This document shows, piece by piece, positions 40,582-48,280 of a stretch of 64,000 bases of DNA. Both the position numbers and the translations under genes were made by a program. This DNA comes from Marvinbryantia formatexigens (GTDB lineage Bacteria; Bacillota; Clostridia; Oscillospirales; Ruminococcaceae). The stretch's first letter is position 1. The number at the start of each line of letters is the position of its first letter. The stretch lies in the NCBI GenBank assembly GCA_021771035.1, contig JAETPU010000002.1, positions 124,001 to 188,000 of the forward strand, written 5' to 3'. Under the pieces are notes generated by a model that had not been told where the DNA came from, made no database searches, and saw only the letters and a program-made list of their open reading frames with translations.

Positions 40582-41110
40582 CCCTCACGAGCAGTACAGC
40601 GGTACCAATCCTAAAATTTTATTGTGGATTGGCGCCGCTTTGCTTGCCGCCTTTTTGGTGAGCCGGTTTATAGTAAGCGGCTGCCGGGTGGTGGGGCCTT
40701 CTATGGAGCCGACGCTGAGCGAAAACAGCTGGGTGCTTCTCAGCCGCTGCTGCCGTTGGGGGGCTTCCCCCGCAAGGGGGGACATCATCGTCTTTGAAAA
40801 GCCGCAGGTCACCCGGGGCAGTATCGTCAAGCGGGTGGTTGCGGTACCCGGGGATACGGTGGAAATCCGCGCGGGAACCCTGTTCCTCAATGGGGCTGCC
40901 GTGAAAGAGGAGCGGATCTCCATGCCCAGGCAGGAGAGGATGGCCCCCTGTACTGTGCCGCAGGACGGTTACTTTGTGCTGGGGGATAACCGCGGGGAGT
41001 CCAGCGATTCCCGGCATTGGCAGGATGCCTTTGTAAAACGGGAGGAAATCCAGGGGAAGGTCCTCTGTGAAATTTTTCCGAAGCCGTCAGGGCTGGAAAA
41101 CTGGCCGTGA
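40568..41110 (+). CDS. lepB: Type I signal peptidase
   Basis: A 180-residue membrane peptidase removing signal peptides. One N-terminal helix (KILLWIGAALLAAFLVSRFI), then the catalytic Ser motif GPSMEPTL (Ser45), the Lys general base in GSIVKRVVAVPGD (Lys88), and GDNRGESSDSRHW. The ATG at 40568 overlaps the previous stop; an upstream in-frame ATG at 40538 would add ten residues of unlike composition. Being inside this operon it may serve the exported proteins of the cluster. Confidence 0.9.
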   Translation: MRTNNPHEQYSGTNPKILLWIGAALLAAFLVSRFIVSGCRVVGPSMEPTLSENSWVLLSRCCRWGASPARGDIIVFEKPQVTRGSIVKRVVAVPGDTVEIRAGTLFLNGAAVKEERISMPRQERMAPCTVPQDGYFVLGDNRGESSDSRHWQDAFVKREEIQGKVLCEIFPKPSGLENWP

Positions 41111-41213
41111 CAAACCGTCTGCCTGGCGGGGCCCGTTTTTTGCGGATGGCCCGGCGGGACGGCTGTAACTCGTAACCGTATCAGTTCAGAAGAAAATAAG
41201 AGGAAGTTGAGCA

Positions 41214-43343
41214 ATGGGAATAATAGGTGAAATTCTGGGGACACCGCTTGGGTATATCATGAAGTTCTGCTATGACATCATTCATGATTACGGCTTTGCT
41301 ATCATATTCTTTACGCTGCTCACCAAGGTGATCCTGTTTCCGGTCTCCCTGATGGTGCAGAAAAATTCCATTAAAATGATCAAAATGAAGCCCCAGCTGG
41401 ACGCATTGAAGTTTCAGCACGTGGACGACAAGGACGCGCTTCTGGACGCCCAGAGCGCCCTGTATAAAAAGGAAAAGTACAATCCCTTTGCGGGGACAAT
41501 CCCGCTGCTCATTCAGCTGCCCATTATCTTTGGGCTTATCGACGTGGTGTACCGTCCGCTCAAGCATATCCTGCATTTTCCCAAGGAGGTCATCACGGCG
41601 CTGATTGAAAAGACCAGCGAGATTACAGGCATTGCCGTGGCGCAGATGGGTTCGGCGCCCGAACTGCGGGTATTGCAGTGCGTGGGCGACCCGGCCAACC
41701 ACCAAGCGTTTTTGGCGCTTGGCAACGGGGCCTTAGGCAATTATGACGTATCCTCCTTTGTGGATGCCATGAACGGCATCAGCATGAATTTTTTCGGGTT
41801 GGATCTCTCTGCAACCCCCAGCGTGTTTGCCTTGAACCTGCTGTTTTTAATTCCGGTTCTGGCAGGGCTGAGCGCCCTTATCATGTGCATCGTCCAGAAT
41901 AAAATCAACGTATTGCAGATTGAACAGAGTGCCTTTGCCCAGTGGGGAATGACCCTGTTCATGATTGCCTTCTCCACCTATTTTGCCTTTTTAGTGCCTG
42001 CCGGCGTGGGCCTGTACTGGATTTTCGGAAACCTGTTCTCCATCCCGGTGATGTACCTGGTGAATGTCATCTACAATCCCAGAAAATATATCGACTACGA
42101 CACGCTCAATAAAATAAAGGCAAAGACCAAGGCGGAAAACGAGGCCAAACGGGAAAACAATAAGCTCTCCCGGAGGTACTACAAGGAGATCTGCAAGGAT
42201 AATAACCTGCAGAAGATGAACGTGATGTTCTACTCCGAGCAGAGCGGCTTTTACAAATACTTTGAGAATATCATCAACGCCATTCTGGAGAAATCCGACG
42301 AGACGATTACCTATGTAACCAGCGACCCGAAGGACGCCATTTTCCAGAAGAACAACCCCAGAATCAAGCCCTATTATATCGGCGGCAACCAGCTGATTGC
42401 CCTGATGATGAAGCTGGAATGTAAAATGGTGATTATGACCACCCCGGATCTGGAGAAATACCACATCAAGCGCTCCAAGGTGAAAAAGAACATCGAGTAT
42501 GTGTATGTGGATCACGCCTGCTCCAGCTTGAATTTGACCTACCGCACCGGCGCCTTCGACTACTTCGACACCATCTTTGCCGTCAGCAAGAGCCAGGGCG
42601 TTGAAATCCGCGAGATGGAGAAGCTGCGCGGCACCAAGAGAAAGCGCATCGTCAAATGCGGCTATGGGCTCATTGACAACATGATCGCCGCCTATGAGAA
42701 GCTGCCAAAAGAAAAAAACGAGAAGCCGACCATTCTGGTTGCCCCCTCCTGGCAGGCGGATAACCTGCTGGACAGCTGTCTGGACAACATCCTCTCGGAA
42801 CTGATCTGTGAAAAATATAAGGTGATTGTGCGCCCGCATCCCCAGTATATCAAGCGGTTCCCTGTCCAGATGGAGGCGATTCTGGAAAAATACCAGGATC
42901 AATTCAGCGAGGATTTCGCCATCGAGACAGATTTCTCCTCCAATGTGACGGTATACACCGCGGATATGGTGATTACGGACTGGTCCGCCATCGGCTTTGA
43001 GTTCAGCTTCACCACCGATAAGCCCACCCTGTTTGTCAATACCCAGATGAAGGTGGTCAATGCGGATTGGCAGAAGATCCGCATGAAGCCCTTTGATATT
43101 ACGGCCCGGGATATTGTGGGAAAATCCGTCAGCAAGGAGGAAACCCGGCATATCGCCGCCTTTGTGGATGAGCTCCTCGAGAACCAGGAGAGCTACGCCC
43201 AGGGGATCCGGGAACTCAAGCAGGAGTATTTCTACAATTTGGGCAGCAGCGGCGAGGCCGCAGCCGACTATATCCTGGAACGGATTGGCAGTCACACCGC
43301 CCAGCCCGCGCAGGCCCAGCCTGTCCAGGAAGTGAGCGAATAA
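41214..43343 (+). CDS. YidC/Oxa1 insertase fused to a CDP-glycerol glycerophosphotransferase (TagB/TagF) domain
   Basis: A 709-residue fusion. Residues 1-285 are a YidC/Oxa1 domain: first helix with YGFAIIFFTLLTKVILFP (Lys38 in place of the usual conserved Arg), a charged cytoplasmic loop, then helices around NLLFLIPVLAGLSALIM and FLVPAGVGLYWIFGNLF. After a Lys/Glu-rich linker (about 290-325), residues 330-690 match Glyphos_transf: VLVAPSWQAD-like PTILVAPSWQADNLL, RPHPQ (539-543) and ADMVITDWSAIGFEFSF (about 583). The transferase part would use a CDP-activated alcohol on the cytoplasmic face. The ATG follows AGAGGAAG. Both halves are in one uninterrupted frame with normal codon use. Ends at a strong terminator. 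Confidence 0.88.
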   Translation: MGIIGEILGTPLGYIMKFCYDIIHDYGFAIIFFTLLTKVILFPVSLMVQKNSIKMIKMKPQLDALKFQHVDDKDALLDAQSALYKKEKYNPFAGTIPLLIQLPIIFGLIDVVYRPLKHILHFPKEVITALIEKTSEITGIAVAQMGSAPELRVLQCVGDPANHQAFLALGNGALGNYDVSSFVDAMNGISMNFFGLDLSATPSVFALNLLFLIPVLAGLSALIMCIVQNKINVLQIEQSAFAQWGMTLFMIAFSTYFAFLVPAGVGLYWIFGNLFSIPVMYLVNVIYNPRKYIDYDTLNKIKAKTKAENEAKRENNKLSRRYYKEICKDNNLQKMNVMFYSEQSGFYKYFENIINAILEKSDETITYVTSDPKDAIFQKNNPRIKPYYIGGNQLIALMMKLECKMVIMTTPDLEKYHIKRSKVKKNIEYVYVDHACSSLNLTYRTGAFDYFDTIFAVSKSQGVEIREMEKLRGTKRKRIVKCGYGLIDNMIAAYEKLPKEKNEKPTILVAPSWQADNLLDSCLDNILSELICEKYKVIVRPHPQYIKRFPVQMEAILEKYQDQFSEDFAIETDFSSNVTVYTADMVITDWSAIGFEFSFTTDKPTLFVNTQMKVVNADWQKIRMKPFDITARDIVGKSVSKEETRHIAAFVDELLENQESYAQGIRELKQEYFYNLGSSGEAAADYILERIGSHTAQPAQAQPVQEVSE

Positions 43344-43369
43344 AATTGCCGGCAGCCCCAATATTACGA

Positions 43370-43413
43370 GAAAAATGCCTATACCTCCTAATCGGTGGTA
43401 TAGGCATTTTTGC
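43370..43413 (+). terminator. Intrinsic terminator of the surface-polymer operon
   Basis: AAAAATGCCTATACC pairs with GGTATAGGCATTTTT. Confidence 0.92.
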
Positions 43414-43492
43414 GACGGAACCCCCGCTGTGCCGGGAAGTTTCTGAGGGTGCCCGCAATGGATCAAGGGGGTTCAATCCCCGCTGTAAGAGG

Positions 43493-43541
43493 ATGAAAAC
43501 AGCCGCTGTACCCGCAAGGGAATGCGGGGTACAGCGGCTGA
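43493..43541 (-). terminator. Terminator of the NUDIX gene (minus strand)
   Basis: CAGCCGCTGTACCCGCA pairs with the facing arm ending GGTACAGCGGCTG (one bulged G); on the minus strand it is followed by TTTTC. Confidence 0.75.
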
Positions 43542-43596
43542 TGGAGCGAGGGCGGCCTGCTCTGAGCAGGCAAGGCTGTCCGGGTGCGGGGCCGCG

Positions 43597-44076
43597 TCAC
43601 TGGAGTGTATGCGTTCGGTCAGCGGCATTCCATCCGCCGTTATCCAGATAATCCTGCACCTGTTTGAGGAGTTTGGGCTGAATCATCGGATAGGTCCAGG
43701 CATCGGGCAGGGCCTGGGAATCGAACAGCTCCAGGCGTTCCATTTCAAATTGGGCGGGCAGGGGCCCCAGCCGGGTGATGTCGGCGTAATACAACATTCC
43801 GAAACTGGTATCCGGCCCCACGTTTTCCTCCCGGCGGGTGACGCAATAGGCACAGATCGGGTACAGAGTATAGTCCAGGGCGCCGGTCTCCTCAAAGAGC
43901 TCCCGCCGCGCGGCCTCCTCCGGAGTTTCCCCGTGCTCCCGGTGCCCGCCGGGGCATTCCAGGGTATCCCGCTGGCGGTGCTTGCAGAAAACCCACTTTC
44001 CCTGGAAACGCGATACCAGTACCACAAACCGGATGCTCTCATCGGGAACCTGCTGATAAAAACAGACGTCCATCAT
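43597..44076 (-). CDS. NUDIX hydrolase
   Basis: A 159-residue hydrolase of nucleoside diphosphate derivatives. The Nudix box runs from GGHREHGETPEEAARR to ELFEETGAL and has all Glu metal ligands. The C-terminal part has LGPLPAQFEMERLELFD. The start ATG follows GGAAGGAG. The substrate (for example 8-oxo-dGTP) cannot be decided. It is transcribed away from the PHP pair's end, alone. Confidence 0.88.
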   Translation of the reverse strand: MMDVCFYQQVPDESIRFVVLVSRFQGKWVFCKHRQRDTLECPGGHREHGETPEEAARRELFEETGALDYTLYPICAYCVTRREENVGPDTSFGMLYYADITRLGPLPAQFEMERLELFDSQALPDAWTYPMIQPKLLKQVQDYLDNGGWNAADRTHTLQ

Positions 44077-44220
44077 ATTTGATTTCTCCTTCCAACGGCT
44101 TTCCCTGATGCGGGCAGCCTTTTACACGGGGAGTCTCGGTGCTGAGGAAACTTCTTACCGAATTGCGGATAAGGCGGGGAACTTTAACGCCGGGACTTCT
44201 GCGAAAAGAGATACTGCGGA

Positions 44221-45078
44221 TTACTCCTCATAGGCCCGGAAGCTGGGCCGGGCAAAATCCTGGGGCTCAAACCCAACCCGGCAGGCCATCTCCTGAACGG
44301 CATCCTGGCAGTTGGGATACTCGTCGTGGGCGTCGCTGCCCAGAGTGATGGGAACGCCTAACTCAAACATCTCCCGCACATATTCCGCATACCGGCGCTT
44401 GAAGGCCTCGGGGTACTGCCGGCCTACGATAAAGCAGAGGTTCCATTCCATGCACTTGCCGTTTTCCTTCATGGCGGCGGCAAATTCCTCGTGGACGCTG
44501 TGGGGGATAGCTTCGAAATTATCATACCAGGGCAGGGTATCAAATATCCCGTTTTCATTCTGCCAGGCGCAGTCGAAATCCCAGGGATGCGCCACAATAT
44601 CCACCCGGGGATCACACGCCAGGTACAGGTTCTGCAGAGAGTAGTCCTTGATGATATCCTCCCGGGTGTAGGGGGCAAAGCAGGGCCAATGGACGCCGCC
44701 AATTACATATTCCACCTTCAGGGAACGCAGCTCCTCCTCGGTGAGCGGCAGTTCATACCCCTGGTAGGGATCAAAGCGGTTGGGAACCCGGCGCAGCAGC
44801 CACAATTCCTCAGCGCCGCCGTTTTTCACGGCATAGTCGAACAGCGGTTTGGACTGGGTGGTCAGCTCCACACCGAAGTGGAACCCCGGCCGCCGGTTGG
44901 CGTCAAAGAGTTCCCGGGATTTTTTCAGATAGGTTATCCAGCTGGGAGCGTTCACGTGATCCGTGATACCCAGCTCCGTGATGCCGTATTCCTCGGCTTT
45001 CTGTAAAATGTGCGGCACCGTAAGGCTTGCATCATAGGAGCCCTCACAGTGGATATGCCAATCGCTGGTGTAATACAT
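44221..45078 (-). CDS. PHP-domain phosphoesterase-like protein, paralogue B
   Basis: A 285-residue protein of the histidinol-phosphatase-like PHP family. Motifs are TSDWHIHCEGSYD (His-x-His), GITDHVNAPSW, GGVHWPCF, DIVAHPWDFD, and GSDAHDEYPN. The start ATG at 45078 is preceded by GGAGGC; the long upstream extension in the frame (antisense-looking) is rejected. It lies 43 nt after paralogue A and shares long identical stretches with it, marking a tandem duplication. Reaction unknown. Confidence 0.82.
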   Translation of the reverse strand: MYYTSDWHIHCEGSYDASLTVPHILQKAEEYGITELGITDHVNAPSWITYLKKSRELFDANRRPGFHFGVELTTQSKPLFDYAVKNGGAEELWLLRRVPNRFDPYQGYELPLTEEELRSLKVEYVIGGVHWPCFAPYTREDIIKDYSLQNLYLACDPRVDIVAHPWDFDCAWQNENGIFDTLPWYDNFEAIPHSVHEEFAAAMKENGKCMEWNLCFIVGRQYPEAFKRRYAEYVREMFELGVPITLGSDAHDEYPNCQDAVQEMACRVGFEPQDFARPSFRAYEE

Positions 45079-45121
45079 TACGCGGCGCCTCCTGTCATAG
45101 ATGTGCTGGTCAACGGAAGAA

Positions 45122-45976
45122 TTAGTAGGTACGGAATTTTGGATGGCTGAAATCCTCGGGTTTAAAGCCCACCTTGGAGGCAATACGCTCCACTGCGTCC
45201 TGAAAATCCGGATACTCGTGGTGCTCATCGCTGCCGATGGTGATGGGAACGCCCATTTCAAACATCTCCCGCACATATTCGGCATACTGCATACAGAATT
45301 TTTCCGTATACTCCTTTGTACTGATAAAGCTCAGGATATTCCATTCCATGCACTTGCCGTTTTCCTTGAGGGCCGCCGCGAATTCGTTGTGGATGGAGCG
45401 GGGGATGACGCCGAAATCGTCAAACCAGGGCAGGGAATCCAGGACGCCGTCCTTATTTCTAAAACCAGCGTCGTACCACCAGGGGTGGGCCACGATGTCC
45501 ACTCTGGGGTCGGTGGCCATATACAGGTTCTGCAGGGCATAGTCCCGGATGAGATCCTCCCGGGTGATGGGCACATAAAAGGACCAGTGGGCCCCGGCCA
45601 CCACATACTCCACCTGAAGGGAGCGCAGCTCCTCCTCGGTGAGAGGCAGCGTATACCCCTGGTAGGGCTCAAAGGCCATGTCCTTGGACTGGTTCCACCG
45701 CTCGTCGGACCAGGCGCCCAGGGCCATCGCATACTCGTGGCGGGCTTTGGACTGGGTGGTGAGCTCCACCCCAAAGTGGAACCCCGGCTGCCGGTTGGCG
45801 TCAAAGAGTTCCCGGGATTTTTTCAGATAAGAAATCCAGCTGGGGATGTTGACATGATCTGTGATTCCCAGATCCGTGATGCCGTATTCCTTGGCTTTCT
45901 CCAAAATGTGCGGCACCGTAAGACTTGCATCATAGGAGCCCTCGCAGTGGATGTGCCAGTCGGAGGTGTAGAACAT
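45122..45976 (-). CDS. PHP-domain phosphoesterase-like protein, paralogue A
   Basis: A 284-residue twin of the next gene, with TSDWHIHCEGSYD, GITDHVNIPSW, AGAHWSFY, DIVAHPWWYDAG and GSDEHHEYPD. In the last metal motif His-Asp of the usual DAH becomes DEH-H, and the AHPW region has WWYD instead of WDFD, so substrate preference may differ. The start ATG at 45976 follows AAGGAAGGAG. First gene of the two-gene unit, with likely promoters about 230 nt upstream. Confidence 0.82.
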   Translation of the reverse strand: MFYTSDWHIHCEGSYDASLTVPHILEKAKEYGITDLGITDHVNIPSWISYLKKSRELFDANRQPGFHFGVELTTQSKARHEYAMALGAWSDERWNQSKDMAFEPYQGYTLPLTEEELRSLQVEYVVAGAHWSFYVPITREDLIRDYALQNLYMATDPRVDIVAHPWWYDAGFRNKDGVLDSLPWFDDFGVIPRSIHNEFAAALKENGKCMEWNILSFISTKEYTEKFCMQYAEYVREMFEMGVPITIGSDEHHEYPDFQDAVERIASKVGFKPEDFSHPKFRTY

Positions 45977-46200
45977 GGTGATGCTCCTTCCTTTTTTGTC
46001 AATGGATAAGTTCGGATTGGCCCGCAAGCCGCTGAACCATGGCAGAACCACGCCCTCTTTTTGCTTCCCCCAGGCTCCCGCCTGGCCGCCAGGGACAAGC
46101 AGCCGCCAAAACCGGGAGCCCGGCGGAGATGGAGGGGCGGCGTTGCCCTCTTCCATCCCCTTTGCTTTGTAAGGTAAGGGGGCCTCTGCCTTTCTTTCAA

Positions 46201-46257
46201 AGGGTATCCCAGGCTGTGGGAAAAGTCAAGGGTAGGAGCGAGTGGTTTTCGTGTCAA
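46201..46257 (-). promoter_or_regulatory. Two candidate overlapping promoters of the PHP pair
   Basis: On the minus strand, TTGACT (plus 46224-46229) with TACCCT (46201-46206), and TTGACA (46252-46257) with TACCCT (46229-46234); both spacers are 17 nt. The -10 elements are weak. Confidence 0.4.
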
Positions 46258-46678
46258 TCTTTCGCTGGATTTTTTAGAGGATAGTTCCAATTTTCGCGGA
46301 AAGGCAGGGCCGGGGAAGCTGCCGAAAGAGAATACGGGTCACTTCCCAAAAGGGGATCGCTACAGCGGGGCGTCTCTGTATGGACTGATACAAAGAGGGC
46401 CTCTCATCGGCAGGCACAGGTGCCGGGAGGCTAAGCGCGGCAACCCGCGTTTTCCTTGGAAACCGGGGACGATTTTCGGAGAAAGCAGGAAGTGGATGAA
46501 GGGAAAATCATGGAATCCTTGCAGTAAATGTTGGAAATACGAGAGAAAGCAAGAAAAAATCGGTGTTTTTGCAGGAAAAACAGGTAAAAAAATTAAAAAT
46601 GTTCACAAATTATCCTTATATTAGAATGTGTGACAATATTATTTTACTAAGCGAAATAAAATTCTCGGTTTTGTGCCC
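46258..46678. other. Intergenic region upstream of the V-ATPase operon
   Basis: About 420 nt; becomes AT-rich after 46500. No gene, RNA or repeat recognised. Confidence 0.4.
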
Positions 46679-46706
46679 TTGCAAAAAAATTGTCAAGGTA
46701 TATAAT
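46679..46706 (+). promoter_or_regulatory. Sigma-A promoter of the V-type ATPase operon
   Basis: TTGCAA (46679-46684), 16-nt spacer, TATAAT (46701-46706), about 125 nt before the first gene. Confidence 0.72.
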
Positions 46707-46831
46707 GAGGAAGTCCAAGGGGAGAGCATCGAAGATGTCTCCCTGTCACTCTTTTTTAGGGGAGAAAACTCCCCCGGCGAAAAAGGCGGGCCGCCCCTGG
46801 CGTGCCCCTTTGGAAAGGAGCTGTGATTTCG

Positions 46832-47143
46832 GTGGATGACATCATCAACCGGCTGATTGATATTGACCGGCAGGCCACACAAATTGTGAAGAAGGCCGAG
46901 GAACACCTGCAGGCCAGCAGGCAGGGCATCACCAAGGAACGCCAGGCGGTTCAGGAAACCTATGACGCCCAGGCCCAGCGCAGGCTGGAGAAAATCCGGG
47001 CGCAGGAGCAGCGCCTGGTGAAGGAAAATGAAAAGGCCATCGCCCAGACTTATCAGGCGAAGCGAGAAAAGCTGCAGAAGGCCTATGAGAGCGGCCATAT
47101 CCAATGGGAAACCCAGATCTTCAATCGTTGTATAGGTAGGTGA
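46832..47143 (+). CDS. V-type ATPase subunit G/H-like coiled-coil protein
   Basis: A 103-residue, almost wholly helical and charged protein (RLIDIDRQATQIVKKAEEHL onward), with Gln/Glu/Lys/Arg-rich heptads typical of the small peripheral-stalk subunit (G/H, NtpF) that pairs with subunit E. It ends with IQWETQIFNRCIG. The GTG at 46832 is 11 nt after GGAAAGGAG; a GTG at 46823 is only 2 nt from it. First gene of the nine-gene ATPase operon, a position typical for this subunit. Confidence 0.75.
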   Translation: MDDIINRLIDIDRQATQIVKKAEEHLQASRQGITKERQAVQETYDAQAQRRLEKIRAQEQRLVKENEKAIAQTYQAKREKLQKAYESGHIQWETQIFNRCIGR

Positions 47144-47150
47144 GGTGAGC

Positions 47151-48191
47151 GTGCTCGAATCTTTTTCCAGTAAGGCGATTCTCACCAAGGCCCGGGCCAT
47201 GTACGGTAAGCAGCTCACCGGCGCGGATTACCAGGAGCTGCTGCGCAAGACCAGTGTTGGAGAGATTGCTTCCTATTTAAAAAACCAGACCCATTACCGG
47301 GAGGTCCTGGAAAATGTCCAGGAGACCACCATCCACCGGGGGCAGCTGGAGGATCTGCTGCGCATGGAACGCTTCAGCCGGTACAGCCGGCTTCTGCATT
47401 ACCAGTTTTCCAAGCGGGATGAGGTGTACCGGATGCTGATCTATGAGGCGGAGACAGAGCAGATTCTGACCAGTATGCGCCTGATAAACGCACAGAGCCC
47501 GGAACAATACATTATCAGCCTGCCCACCTTTCTGATGGAGCACACCAGCTTTGATCTGATGAAGCTGGCCAGGGTCAAGAGCTTTGAGGATCTGCTGGGG
47601 GTTCTGCGGAAAACGCCCTATTACGAGGTAGTCCGGGCCGTTGCCCCGGCCCCCGGCCGGCTCATTGACCTGGTTGCCTGCGAGACGGCGCTGATGAAGT
47701 TTTCCGAGGAGCGGATGCTCAGGATTTCCCACAGGGATTTTTCCGGGGCACAGCGCAGGGAACTGGAAAAGCTCGTCTCCATCCGGGTGGATATCTATAA
47801 TATCAACACATTGTTCCGGATCAAGACCTTTTTCCCCCAGCAGGACGCGCTGAGGTGCTGTATCTCAGGGCTGCCCTCCAGGATTCCGAAATCCATGCGG
47901 GAGCGGATGCTTGCCAGCGAAACTCCCCAGCAGTTTTTACAGGAAGTGAAAAACACCATCTATGGGGCCTTTTTCAGGGATGACGAGCCCTATTCCATCG
48001 AGGGCAGCACCCAGCGGGCCCGCTTTGTGAGAGATAAAAGCCAAATGCGGGATTCCAGCTTTGCGCCGGTTGTGGTGGCGGCGTTTCTCTCGCTGTGCCG
48101 CACGGAGGTGAACAATCTGATTAATATTATCGAGGGTGTGCGCTATGGAGTCCCCCGGGAGGACATAGAGGCACTGCTGATTGTCTCGTGA
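47151..48191 (+). CDS. V-type ATPase subunit C (AC39/d family)
   Basis: A 346-residue soluble subunit joining the central rotor shaft (D, F) to the membrane ring. Features are the ILTKARAMYGKQLTGADYQELLR start, the repeat-like LLRMERFSRYSRLL and the C-terminal EVNNLINIIEGVRYGVPREDIEALLI, a strong family signature. The GTG at 47151 has AGGTGA 7 nt upstream; GTG 47145 is too close. It follows the G/H gene by only a few bases. Confidence 0.85.
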   Translation: MLESFSSKAILTKARAMYGKQLTGADYQELLRKTSVGEIASYLKNQTHYREVLENVQETTIHRGQLEDLLRMERFSRYSRLLHYQFSKRDEVYRMLIYEAETEQILTSMRLINAQSPEQYIISLPTFLMEHTSFDLMKLARVKSFEDLLGVLRKTPYYEVVRAVAPAPGRLIDLVACETALMKFSEERMLRISHRDFSGAQRRELEKLVSIRVDIYNINTLFRIKTFFPQQDALRCCISGLPSRIPKSMRERMLASETPQQFLQEVKNTIYGAFFRDDEPYSIEGSTQRARFVRDKSQMRDSSFAPVVVAAFLSLCRTEVNNLINIIEGVRYGVPREDIEALLIVS

Positions 48192-48280
48192 GGAGTTTGA
48201 GAGGAGGAGCACCTGCGTTTTGCGCTTTATGAATTCTCTGAAGTTCAAAGGCGCAGCTCCGGAAAGGAAGGAACATTGAT

